Positions 1 to 12,640 of a stretch of DNA of 54,351 bases are shown one piece after another. A program made the translations under genes and the position numbers. This stretch comes from Perkinsus marinus ATCC 50983 (Eukaryota > Perkinsozoa > Perkinsida > Perkinsidae): assembly GCF_000006405.1 (NCBI RefSeq), contig NW_003202100.1:62495-116845 (forward strand), given 5' to 3'. Position 1 is the first letter of the stretch. Every line of letters starts with the position of its first letter. The notes beneath the pieces were generated by a model that did no database searches, was not told the DNA's origin, and was given only the letters and a program-made list of their open reading frames with translations.

Positions 1-63
1 CATAGACATTGACACCACATATTATACGGGGTGCGCCGGAATAACTTGGAACCTTCACCGAGC

Positions 64-1101
64 TCACGTGCACATCGCTAAGCTCTGATCGAGGGACTGA
101 GCAACACGAACATCAGCGACGAACATGTTAGCGGCATCCGCAAGGGAATGGATGTCACACTGAGACACTAGGTCGTTAGACATACGGAGGACCTTGCCCA
201 AAGTAGCAGCAAGCTTATTGGCTTTAGCAGACATAGGCTCAGCCGCGAGCAACCCTTCAAGAAGGGCAGCAACGACTTCCTCAGTCATCATCAGCTCGAC
301 AGTAACATCGTTACGCTTCTCGCAGTTACTGAGCAATCTACAAGCCGCAATAGCCACACATGTAGATTCATCGAGGAGTAGCTGACTCATCACACCAGTC
401 CTTCTGAGTACAGCCTGGAGACCAACGTCACCGCAACCACATAGGACGGACAGAGCCTCGCATTTAATCGACTCATTGTAGTCTTCAACCATGTCGACTT
501 CGAAACCCAGTTCTTCCACAGTAGGGGGTGGAAGATGAACATCTGTCATGTCCAGTGACGGAATCTTATCTAATAACTCTGCCTGAGTAGACGGAGTCGC
601 GTCTCCCATCAAATGTGCGCTGCATCTCGCGTATACATCAAGGAAGACATCACGACTTCCACTGTCACAGCGAAATGAGAACCTCATCTGACTCTCAGAA
701 AGGTAAAACATCCGCACACAGACGGAAGCCTTCTGACCCCAAGTATCATACACATTCAGTGCGAGCTTGAACTTATCCTGTTTGACGGTGATGTCGCAGT
801 CCTCGAAAGTATCCTCCAAGAATTCGACTGCCGAATTAGCAGTGAGCTGATGGTCTTGAGTGGAAACGTCAACACTGGTAATAGGGAAAATGTACATGGA
901 ATCCGTAGGGCACCTAGGAGGGAATCCCTCGAAACGCCCACAACGGCAAATCTTAGGCGAGGACTTGCCACCGAGGCGCGGCAATGAGCTCATGTCCAGA
1001 GCGGAAAGATCCAAAGCCACGCCTCTGGTGACATCTTCAGAATTCTCGAAAGAAATGTCCTCATCCTTCTCTACAACATTCTGTAACGGGTTAATATCCA
1101 T
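64..1101 (-). CDS. Uncharacterised intronless protein with helical (ARM-like) C-terminal half
   Basis: A single uninterrupted 345-residue frame from an ATG at 1101 to a stop at 64, unusual here because most neighbours have introns. I do not recognise the family. Residues 1-50 are acidic. Residues 50-165 contain a Cys-rich turn (ICRCGRF near 52) and alternating hydrophobic residues that look like a beta-rich domain. From about residue 205 to 320 there is a run of amphipathic helices (CEALSVLCGCG, AIAACRLLSNC, VVAALLEGLLA) of the kind seen in armadillo/HEAT folds, which usually bind other proteins. No signal peptide or membrane segment is visible. The long open frame and codon use support coding; the function is unknown. 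Confidence 0.7.
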   Translation of the reverse strand: MDINPLQNVVEKDEDISFENSEDVTRGVALDLSALDMSSLPRLGGKSSPKICRCGRFEGFPPRCPTDSMYIFPITSVDVSTQDHQLTANSAVEFLEDTFEDCDITVKQDKFKLALNVYDTWGQKASVCVRMFYLSESQMRFSFRCDSGSRDVFLDVYARCSAHLMGDATPSTQAELLDKIPSLDMTDVHLPPPTVEELGFEVDMVEDYNESIKCEALSVLCGCGDVGLQAVLRRTGVMSQLLLDESTCVAIAACRLLSNCEKRNDVTVELMMTEEVVAALLEGLLAAEPMSAKANKLAATLGKVLRMSNDLVSQCDIHSLADAANMFVADVRVAQSLDQSLAMCT

Positions 1102-1532
1102 TTAGTAAGAACACTGACAGAACAAAGAAACTCAGAGAGCTTTCTATATACACCATTGTGCGCCGGACAAAGCACCGACACAACAGAGGGATGTCAACAC
1201 ACACTAAGCCAGGCCCCGAAGGAAAGCATCGCGCCCTCCCAAGCAAATGCACAAGTCGTAAACGATAGACTGTCGAGAAATGGAGAAACCAACGAGGAAA
1301 CAAAGACAAATTTACATCATAAAATTCAAACGTGTGAAGGCAGCCATAAAATCGCCACACAAAACACAACACAGACGAACTCTCCCGGAGGAAGATAATG
1401 AAGTTGTTATGATGGTGACGTTGTAATGTATATCAGCCAAGTATGCAGTGCAGTAACCGACAGTAGCCAGCGAGGAACTAGTACTCTTAAAGACAGCGTC
1501 AGCAATGCTACGAGTAAAGTGTATTAAGACGT
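1102..1532. other. Intergenic stretch, nothing recognised
   Basis: This 430-bp stretch lies between the start of the 64-1101 minus-strand gene and the stop of the next minus-strand gene, so it should hold the 3' flank of one and the promoter of the other. Short frames on both strands (for example 1156-1398) are low-complexity and show no family features. I see no tRNA, repeat or clear promoter motif. Confidence 0.5.
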
Positions 1533-4396
1533 TTATCGAACACGTATGTCCGTTGCCCTCTTCGGAATGAGAGCCTCTATATCTTCATCATCGCTACTGC
1601 TACTACTTGCCCACTCATCATCATCATCCTCCTCAGTAGCCTACAGATTACACGTCATACCACTCACTGAGGAATTCACCATCCTACATCCCTCGTAGCC
1701 TCTCCCTCCTCGACAGCGCTCAGCCACTCACGAAGAGCTTGGGTTTGGAAAACGATCTTCGCGCGATCAGCAGTGTCGGCCTCAGAACCCGAGTACCTAT
1801 AGCGAGATGTCGCTCAAGGTGAGGAACAGCACAGCATTTACTCATCGCTCCAAAAGGCTATGAGCTCTGCAGTAACCGCATCAATATCATACAGCGAATA
1901 CCACACGGCCTCAACCAGCGTACAGTCCTTTGCCAGCCTAGGACACTTGACCGACTCCACAGCCTTCTGAGAGGACGTCAGCAGCTGGAAACAGTATCTG
2001 GCAAGCAACTCTCCTATAGCAAAAAATAGATCTAGTATGGCCCTGCTACCCCCGCGTCTGACGATTGGAGTCGATGAGAGCATTGATTACAGGCGCATGA
2101 CGATGAAAGAGAGAAAGGCACTCGTCCAGTGAAGCCAACGTTGATGCCCTGAAGGGACGTGTATGAAGCACCACCCATCTCGACTGACATTTACTTCATA
2201 ACCAAGGCCGCTACTATCTTATCCAGGAGATAGGAGCTCTGCATTTCTGCTACGCCGAGATTCTTAGGCATTTTCGTTGCGATATGCTCAGTCTTCTTCG
2301 TGACATCATCCACATGCTTCTGGTACGCTACTAGGAACTTGTCAATTTTAGCAGCATCAAATGCAGGCACCTAAAGACAGTGTTGAAATATACAGCGCGT
2401 TCGCGTTCGATAGGCAAGTCGTGAAAAGTGACAGAACTCGGGACTCAATGAGCGAATGACAATGAAAATTGTACTTCGGGAGCTCCAAGCCCGGGGAAAT
2501 CGATTGGTATACCTGTAATGATAGATCTCTCGGCCGTTTCGTATCTATAATGCGTGGAAGATTCTCGCGCACTTTTCAACGTTCGCGTTTGATAATGATG
2601 CATTTTTCAGCTGAGCTTAGGCGTTTCCTCGTTGATTACTGAAGTTTACATACGAATTCGGTAAAAATGTACAAAAATCAATGAAAACCTCCCAAAATTT
2701 CCTCGGAATTTTCGTACTGTCACCAACATATGTGGTTCACCATGCGCATATTCCCCGCACAGCCTAGAGGCATCACGCCTTATACATAGCATTATCAATA
2801 GTGACCCTCTCCCTCACCGTTGGCTTCTCCTCTTCCTCTTCAACGGCCCACTCATCTCCACGAGCATCCATAGTCTCAAGCTCTCTCGTTACACTCTCAA
2901 CCATCTCCTTATCCTCCTGCCGGTTGCCATGTTGGTGTTCCTCCCTATCAACTCCTCTCCTCCACGGCGCACTGCTCCTAGTAGGCTCCTCCCTTCTGAG
3001 GGGCTCATCACGCCTCAAGGCCTCAGCTCTCCATGAGCCGGTCTCACGACGGGAGACATCATCTCGTCTAAAGCTGTCACCCCTTCTAACAGGTTCCTCA
3101 TGACGAGCCCGATCATCTCGGAGAGCATCAGCCCGAGCTGAAGCAAACGACCTTATTCCACCTCATTCGAACCGCTCTGCATTACACGGAGGAACCCATG
3201 CCCGAGTCCGAGGCTCCTCAGTGGCGCTTGTTCCAGAGGCACGGTTGCGGTTAGCGAATTGGGCCCTACGAGAAACGTATAATGACAGCAGTAATGATCA
3301 AATGTTAGACATACTTCCAGTCTGAGGCGGGCGCTGTACCAGGACGTCTCGACGGCATCGGAGCGTCGGAAGAACGCGGCTCCTCCGCAATGCCAGGCCT
3401 AAATACGTGCCGTAAGACTTGGAACAGAATTCGCTCGACTCCTACCTTCTCCACGGCAGAGTTGTCGAGGTGTGAGCAGTAGCTCTCCAGTTATCGTCAT
3501 CTGGGGGATGGAGTCAAATTGGTTACAATCTTAACCCCGGACTTACTATTCGCGCGATCCGAGTCTTCTCTCGATAACGATCGAGGTTCACCTCTAGAGG
3601 CAAAGCCACGGGAGGTGGAGCGGCTGAAGGGGACCAAAAAGCTCAACACATATGGCGTAGGGGGAGAGCGCACCTCTCATCGTCCTGACCATCACGCTCG
3701 GTAGATCTATCGCCTTGACGACGAGCTCGGGCAGCCTCGGCACGCTCACGCAATTGTTGTCGGAAGGGAGTCAAGCCACTAGCACGAGATGGAATAAGCA
3801 TCCAGGTACTGCCTCCCTACCTCACCTATCGTCCGCCCTAGGGAGCCTACTACTACCACCAGCACGGTCCAGGGTAGGACGAGGGCCTGCCCGCCAGTCC
3901 TTGTCCTGAGAGATGATCGTTGCTCAACAATGGCTCTCATACGAATTCACCCGCACCTCATCGGCAGGATCCACCCGACGGTCACCAAATCCCTCCCGAC
4001 GGTCACCAAATCCCTCCCGACTGCCCGAAGGACGCAACCTAGCAGATCCACGCCAGTTGTCATCTAGATCGCCACGGCCCGCGTCCGGATCGCCGCGCTC
4101 TCTAGAACCTAAACCATACCAGACGGAGTACTCCAAAGAATTCCAACTATGCCGCCTCACCACTGCGTCCATCCTCACCACCTCGACGCCAAGTCCCTTC
4201 CGAATCCCCTCTGCCGGGCTCATCGTCACGACGACGGTGAACTGAAAGGATTAGTTCCCCCTCAGCGATAGAAGCAATTCCAAAGCATACCAGACTGACG
4301 TTCGAGTCCAATACTCCTGGTCGGCAACAACTCCTCCTTGGGCTCCCCTTGGAAATCATAAAGCGACATCTTGGTCGCTCTAGGTTTTTGCGGCAT
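1533..4396 (-). CDS. Translation initiation factor: eIF4B-like Arg/Asp-rich region plus C-terminal W2 domain
   Basis: Many small exons joined by GT-AG introns of about 25-90 bp. The likely start is the ATG at 4396, in frame with MSLYDF, which recalls the eIF4B N-terminus. Exons from 4291 down to about 2773 encode an Arg/Asp/Gly-rich region with DWR-type repeats (DDNWRGSARL, DKDWRAGPRP, DDNWRATA) and a tandem REGFGDRR repeat, as in eIF4B/4H. The last exons (2370-2195, 2042-1842, 1796-1688, 1640-1533) join in phase into a helical W2 domain with SLYDIDAVTAELIAFW and REWLSAVEEGE, the aromatic/acidic boxes shared by eIF5, eIF2B-epsilon and eIF4G, and an acidic tail. W2 domains contact eIF2 or eIF1A and eIF4B assists the eIF4A helicase, so a role in scanning is inferred. 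No RRM or MIF4G domain was seen. A 400-bp intron (about 2371-2772) is much longer than the rest and holds a dispersed repeat. The join across that intron is the weakest point; two adjacent genes are the alternative. Confidence 0.6.
2638..2765 (+). repeat. Dispersed repeat, copy A
   Basis: About 125 bp with clear similarity to 44275-44405 in the same orientation. Shared blocks include ATACGAATTC, the GGAATTT/AGAATTT pair, ACATATGTGGTT against ACACATGTGGTT, and ATATTCCCC against ATATTTCCCC. This copy is inside the long intron of the eIF4B/W2 gene; the other is just upstream of the NSRP1-like gene. I see no ORF or terminal inverted repeat. It could be a short non-autonomous element or a shared regulatory block. 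Confidence 0.6.
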
Positions 4397-5321
4397 GACT
4401 TATCTGATCACAGCCAGCCCATAGAAGTCTGTTACCAACGGTCATACTCCTTCCAAGGCCATTCAGCCTCAACAGCATTACCTCAGTGCAGCTGTAGGCT
4501 TATTACGGCGAACGGCTGCAGGGGAGGTGACGGGAGCGGCGTAGTGTCGGAAACACCACAAAATGATGAACCACTGAGAATCACTCCTTGCATCCTTGCA
4601 CCTTCATCGTGATCCAGCAGACACACGAGCGTCCCGTCATACCGGAACCCGTGTAATCGCGCTCTCGATGGACACAACATTTGTCCCCCCCAGCACCAAC
4701 CTCACCTTTCACGTTGTATAATTTCATGGCGCGCGAGATTGTATTCTTCAATTAGCTATGGCTTAAGATCGATTTGAGATCGACTGTCCAAGCAACATCT
4801 CCTTGGTGAGATTGATGTGATTATGATGAGTACGATAAATCACCTTATCTACTTTGCCTGAAGGCCCTATGTAGATGCATTTAACCCTCCTACTGAGTTG
4901 CTGCTTCATATCTCGCTTGCTTCAAGCGAGCCGAACTATACGGTTCGTGCTGCTGACCAAGCAGTGAGTAGAGTATCTACGGGAAATCCTTCTGGGAGTT
5001 CTCTTTGATTCAGCTGGTTCACTGCTTCGCTCCTCACGATGGTTTGTAGTCATCGAATCGGTTTACTTGGCGTTCAAAGAGGCTTAGACTGCAAGGTCCA
5101 ATTTGGTTTCTACTTGTGCAACTAGCGGAGAGGTAATGGGCTTGTTCTCCCCAAATTCACTGTCATAATGTGCCATCGAGATTTGTATCATTTGCCATCA
5201 TCGAAGTTGATGGTGAATATAAACATCTCGGTAGAATCGTGATGCTCTAATCCTCGGTCATTCAGATTCTTTCGTGTCCGAGCTTCGCTTGCATCGTAGA
5301 ACTCACTGCAGAGTTGGTGAG
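4397..5321. other. Intergenic stretch upstream of the eIF4B/W2 gene
   Basis: About 925 bp 5' of the minus-strand translation-factor gene. Frames on both strands are short and low in family signal. I see no RNA gene and no long repeat; the promoter of the minus-strand gene should be near 4400-4600. Confidence 0.4.
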
Positions 5322-5900
5322 CGTCGTGATCCTGACATGTGGGTAGCAGCATTTTACCATGCGGCTCTGCACAACTGTTCTCGACGTAAACTGTATGGAG
5401 TGGATTAAAACCGTCTATCGCTGATGGGCGGTGTCGAACACTCCCACATCTTGTTGTCATCAGACATTGTCAATGTGAAATGTCACTGGTGTATGCTATC
5501 TGTTTCACCTGTTGATACATTGATGCTTCCTTACGTGCTTTAAATTCGAGATGTCAAAAGTCTTGTGAGGCACTTCATAGCCTGATCATTACCTCTTTAC
5601 GTTTTACGTTCTGCGGTGTTATAGACCGTCGTGATCCTAACATGTGGGTAGCAGCATTTTACTATGCAGCTCTGCACAACAGACGCGACGTAAAGTGCCT
5701 GGGGTGAGTTAAAACTGTCCATCGCTGATGGGTGGTGTCGGACACTCCTACATCCTGTAATTAACCATTTTCAATGTCGAATGTCACTTGCGTATTCAAT
5801 CTGTTCTATCTGTTGATACGTTGATGCCTCCCTACATGGTTAAAATTTAGGTGTCGGAAGAGCTATGCGACGCTTCATGGCTTGTTATCACCTTTTCGCG
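5322..5900. repeat. Tandem duplication, two copies of about 280-300 bp
   Basis: Copy 1 is about 5322-5601 and copy 2 about 5627-5900, offset by roughly 305 bp. They share long blocks in order: CGTCGTGATCCT, ACATGTGGGTAGCAGCATTT, CGCTGATGGG, CTGTTGATAC and a common 3' block. By eye they are about 80% identical, so the duplication is not recent. Frames through the units, such as the minus-strand one at 5188-5460, are broken in the second copy, so I treat them as non-coding. Confidence 0.75.
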
Positions 5901-6317
5901 ATCTAACGCTCGGTCTCTACAAATCCTTACCCAGTGAGTAATGAGAGCATAGCCAATAAAATCCACTCGCAATAAACGGAAGGTCATCAATCGAGATCAC
6001 TGAAGTTTGAGATTGGTGCATGTATGATATTTCGGCGTTACTCAATTGGTGGCACTCGTCTCGGAGGTTATACGCTGGCTTATTCTCGTGCAGTCCGCGA
6101 GCCATATGTCCCAACTTGTGATCATTGTGATCACCATCGTACTCGGATGAGGTGTCCGCGAGAACTCGTTACGTTGCCGGACGCAGTCGAAACATATATG
6201 ACGAGTTTCGTGTTATTACGTTGTAATGCTAACACAGTTACTGGTGATCAGAGGTATGGTATGCAAGCAAACACTGGTTACTGAAACCAAACAGAATGAA
6301 CGAAAAAGTGGATGAAA
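5901..6317. other. Intergenic stretch downstream of UPF0126 gene
   Basis: About 420 bp between the tandem duplication and the stop of the UPF0126 gene. Short frames on both strands have no recognisable product and I see nothing else in it. Confidence 0.4.
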
Positions 6318-7324
6318 TTATTTTTCTTCATCGTAATTATTTTCATCAGGAAAAACCATCGTATCGGTTGTTATCTGCCGCTTCATCGAGATCGCGCGCA
6401 AGCCGATGCCAGTTAGTATCTGCGAGAACATAACAACGAAAACATAACCGGCACTCTTCAAAAACTCACGCTGGTAGTGATTGCCAGAGGTCCTGTTGAA
6501 TAGAGGCTCAACAGAATGTAGGTGAGACTTGTAACTGCTGATGATACGGCGTACAAGCTCTGCTTATTGTGGAAGATCCTCACTGGTCGGCCGGTAACAA
6601 CATCGCGAACCGCGCCTGAGGTGATCAGTAGGGACAAAAAAACGGAAGCCCGGGGTACCCCCGAACGTAGCAGTCATGACCCCCGCGATGACACAGTGTG
6701 GCACGATGGCGAGTCGGACTCCACCCAACGCTCTGATGGCATTCATGCTGCCAATAACAGAGAACGCAGCAACGCCAATGTGGTCCGTCCAGTCTAGGAT
6801 GGTCGAGAACACCTCGCGACTAGACTCGGACCTGAGCCGACGATACCTGATGAGACGACGTGATGGTATGGTCACAAGCGGCTGTCCCCTACTGGCTGTA
6901 GGTCAAAGCCGCTGCTACCAGCGACATCCACAAGTATTCGTGCTCGTCCAGCCAAAACGCTCGCTGGCGCCTCAGGATAACGTCTCTGATGGTCCCGCCG
7001 CCTGACAGGTATAATCGTTCGCTCCTTTACGGGTCAAAAAATCACCTATAGCGGTTATTGTGCCCACTGCAATACATCCGACGATGTCCATTCCAGCCGC
7101 TCCTGCCACCAGAGCACCCGAGCTGGCGAATGAGACCGTGCCTGTAGCACACTTGACGATGCTGGTCGATCGAGTAGTCCTTGACTACCAGTATAGTCAC
7201 AGAATCTCAACAGGCCCCCCACTGTCAAATTCGGGTAGCGAGGCATCGTGTGAGGACGGAGGGCAGCGGCTTGCCTCTGGGGGGCTCTTGTACAGAAGCG
7301 CCGGACGAAGAAATGTTCATGCAT
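6318..7324 (-). CDS. UPF0126 family membrane protein (bacterial YicG/YadS type, possible glycine or cation channel)
   Basis: Six exons with clean GT-AG introns: 7324-7189, 7141-7046, 7001-6893, 6846-6659, 6615-6470 and 6419-6318. The introns are 44-55 bp and all phases join. The product is about 260 residues. It shows two tandem UPF0126 halves, each with a helix ending in the family signature: AIGGGTIRDVIL in the first and TFGGAVRDVVTG in the second. Hydrophobic helices such as TVSFASSGALVAGAAGMDIV and HIGVAAFSVIGSM fit the usual six to seven membrane spans. Bacterial members have been linked to glycine transport and are structurally related to TRIC channels. Upstream of an internal Met (MPRYPN) the frame continues to an ATG at 7324 and adds a basic stretch rich in Arg, Gln and Ala, which could be a mitochondrial targeting sequence (inference). 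Confidence 0.85.
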
Positions 7325-7908
7325 GCGTCTGATTACTACAAGGAGTGCACGCCAGTAAGTTCGAGCGGAGAGTCGTGATCAAAAACGAGCATTCTAACTG
7401 CGCCGGAATCACTCGGGATAAAACGTCCGGTTTACGCGATAATTAACGCGCATAATCGTCCGCTCTTCATTTGAGTGACTCACAACAGTAATTTAATAGT
7501 TGAATTTTGAGCTCTACTGCGTCTATGGGATGCGTATCATCCTCGACTATCCGTCATCCGCATCGGTCAGAGAATCATCCGGAACGACGGCATAATACCA
7601 CTGGAAAGGAAGGGAAACGGGACAAGGTCCTCTCCCCTGCTAAGCAGAGTAAGGATTCGTCCAACAAATTCATGGAGTCGTCCCTTAGGTGAAACCCCGA
7701 CTGATTCTCGAGTAGACGTTGAAAAGAGTAGGAGTAACTCCTCAGGGCAAGTAGGTTAGCTACTGGGACTGGCCTGTGATGATGCATGCTCGGCTTGTTT
7801 CGTGCAACAAGATACTATCCGAAATTCAACAGGAAGAATCTCGGGATCTTCGGATGGCCAAGATTGTCACCTCTGTGAAGATATCTGACGTATATGACTT
7901 TGACGGAC

Positions 7909-7910
<2 letters not shown>

Positions 7911-7953
<43 letters not shown>
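7911..7953. repeat. (GTA)n microsatellite
   Basis: About 14 perfect GTA units. A longer array of the same unit follows about 60 bp downstream. In frame it would encode polyvaline on the plus strand, but no real gene appears to cover it. Confidence 0.95.
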
Positions 7954-8014
7954 GGACCCTGGTCGAGGGTAGCATCCTTGGCTAGAGTACCTTTGCTATA
8001 AAGCTACTAGCTAC

Positions 8015-8104
<90 letters not shown>

Positions 8105-8106
8105 TC

Positions 8107-8146
<40 letters not shown>

Positions 8147-8155
8147 CGGCGGCGG
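8015..8155. repeat. (TAG)n microsatellite with GGC tail
   Basis: About 43 near-perfect TAG/AGT units over roughly 130 bp, with two single-base interruptions near 8100-8106, followed by a short GGC run. In the minus frame it reads as polythreonine. It lies in non-coding DNA about 330 bp upstream of the first recognisable kinase exon. Confidence 0.95.
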
Positions 8156-8476
8156 ATGAATTAGAACATGTCCTCGATTTGGCGCTGTCGCCTAAGCGGA
8201 ACTGATCTCTCACAGATCTAGTTTTGTCGCGTAATTCACCCATCACCCTGTAGAACGAGGAGCGGCAGTTCGATAGGTTAGTTAGCATGTTACTGTCAAC
8301 CTCCTGTCGACTTTTAAATTATTAAAATGTTACTACTACCACAGCGGGGTTAGTTTTGAGACTGATGAGGGGCATGCCATGTAGAATGCCCCTATGGGCT
8401 GCTTGCTGATCACCTGTTGAGATCAAGCACTTGGTTTCGCTTTGGCAACTGCTCGTTGAATATCGAGTCGCTGTAG

Positions 8477-11104
<2,628 letters not shown>

Positions 11105-11284
11105 TGAAAATTCCTATCCTTTTACCTTTTGAAATTTCCTACAAGTTTCTGTTATCGCTTCGCTTCATCCGCAGATTTTCCTCATTCGTTGATCTGTGGT
11201 GGTCTGTTTGCTTTGTGTGCGTGTTTAATATTGAATCTGTGAATGCACTTGGTTGGTAAGCTGACATTTTCTGGGTGATTCAGT

Positions 11285-11836
11285 TTGGTGTTAGTCATCG
11301 CTTTAATCCCTGCTGGTCCTATCCCCATCCCACTGACTGAGTTCGTGACTTACTCAGCGTCTACTCTGTTCGTGTGTGGAATACCACGAGACTCGCTGCT
11401 AGCCTCAACGACGACGTCCGAGCTTCCGGTTTGGCCGCGTGGGATGAGTCGGCAGGTTCAATCCTACACCCTCTCCCTACCGAGCTACAAAGCAATCCTT
11501 CTCGCTCCACCATCGCCACGATCCGAAGCATCGCTGAGAATAATCGCTGTTGATTGATTGCTGCGGAGTGGCCGTCGTTATGGCAGTGTTTATGTTCTTG
11601 TCGATTCTTTCGACACTCCAAAGGCTCATGATATCCTCCGTTCCTTCTGAGTTTGACCCAGAAGACAGTCCAGAATGCCATGGTGAAGAAGGTAAATAAG
11701 ATGCGACTGGTTTTTAGGATGCTTCTTTGTCTTCCTAGAGTCCAAAACCTCCCAAAGGGAAGTGACCTGGGATAACGTGGATTATGCCACACCTCACGAT
11801 TTACACGTCTTCATTGTCACCAATAGGGGACGGTGA
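11285..11836 (+). CDS. Possible small gene with one membrane segment, unrecognised
   Basis: Plus-strand open segments can be joined with short introns. One segment carries VRVWNTTRLAASLNDDVRAS, a second the hydrophobic run LFMFLSILSTLQRLM, and a third ends CFFVFLESKTSQREVTW...VTNRGR with a stop at 11834-11836. The proposed introns (38 and 26 bp) are very short, and no start codon is convincing. The piece FVFLESKTSQREVTW faintly resembles the second half of a WW domain, which I do not press. The overlapping minus-strand frame at 11361-11792 looks like a shadow. Confidence 0.3.
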
Positions 11837-12082
11837 GACGTTCTATGCGCTTTTAGCGCGCTAACAAGGCTGCAACCTCGGGGGGGGCGGCCCACTCGAA
11901 AACTAGAACAGCGCATTTAGTGATCCACTTGCTTTACGGTGCTATTTTCAAAAAATGAGAAACTAGCACCCTCTAGATCCTACGTATGTCGTGATGCACT
12001 CCATGAGAATCGCATATTGGACTCGGGTATCCATTTTGCAAACTCTTGGTGGTGCCTCGGGGATTTCGCTCCGACGTGAATC

Positions 12083-12313
12083 ATGCTCAAGAGCAGATAT
12101 GAAGGGCTGAAGGAAGTCGCATCGACGCCTGCGGAGGCGCGGCCAGTGAGATGCAACCGCGAGGAATTTACCGATCCAGTCGAGCGGGAGAACGCTGAAT
12201 TTGCCACGCTTTATAGTGTCTGTAAGAGGCGGGAGAGTCTGATGGCATTATCTAATTCGTCCATCCTCGCTGCTGCGTATGCATCGAATAGAATAATACC
12301 TTGGCACAGCTGA
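12083..12313 (+). CDS. Possible exon or small protein, unrecognised
   Basis: An ATG-initiated frame of 76 residues whose first 55 are charged and helix-like (REEFTDPVERENAEFATLY). It may be the first exon of the WD40 gene that follows or a separate small gene; a possible donor GTAAGA lies at about 12222. The opposite strand also has open frames here, so strand assignment is uncertain. Confidence 0.3.
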   Translation: MLKSRYEGLKEVASTPAEARPVRCNREEFTDPVERENAEFATLYSVCKRRESLMALSNSSILAAAYASNRIIPWHS

Positions 12314-12640
12314 TGACGTGCTTTGCAACACTAGAGTGTGTTCCGAACAAAAAACAAACAATACCAAAAAACAGATTTTCGTTTCATCTGCAAGGGACTT
12401 GATGTCAGGAGGCTTGCCACGGAGTGGTTGGTCGAATGAACCATCGTGCATATCGATTACGGTGAACTTCACCTGTGGCAGGTGCCTTCCGGCTAGGATG
12501 CTTCGAGGCAGCCTTGGAAGCTGCTTGCGTGGCTTGTGAGATCGACCCTACAGATCCTAGGCCGTTCGCTATGAGAATCTACCTCAGAGTTCACTCTATG
12601 AAGCAGTGAGTTGGGAAGGCTCTCGCGTGGTTTCTACTAG

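Larger units (their letters stand above)
7325..8476. other. Intergenic region with two triplet microsatellites
   Basis: About 1.15 kb between the diverging starts of the UPF0126 gene (minus) and the kinase gene (plus). It contains the two GTA/TAG arrays listed separately and otherwise only short frames without recognisable products. It should contain both promoters and the missing first exon or exons of the kinase. Confidence 0.5.

Noticed and set aside
1533-4396. Assignment of the W2-domain gene to eIF4G
   Set aside because: No MIF4G or MA3 domain could be found in any minus-strand frame between 2.3 and 4.4 kb; the N-terminus resembles eIF4B more.
7911-8155. CRISPR-like or satellite array
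   Set aside because: The arrays are simple triplets without spacers or longer units.
8007-8288. Minus-strand ORF encoding a long polythreonine tract
   Set aside because: It is a translation of the triplet microsatellite with no protein-like flanks.
11361-11792. 143-residue minus-strand ORF
   Set aside because: The composition is Arg/Ser/Cys/His-rich without helix or domain pattern and the plus strand reads better; likely a shadow.
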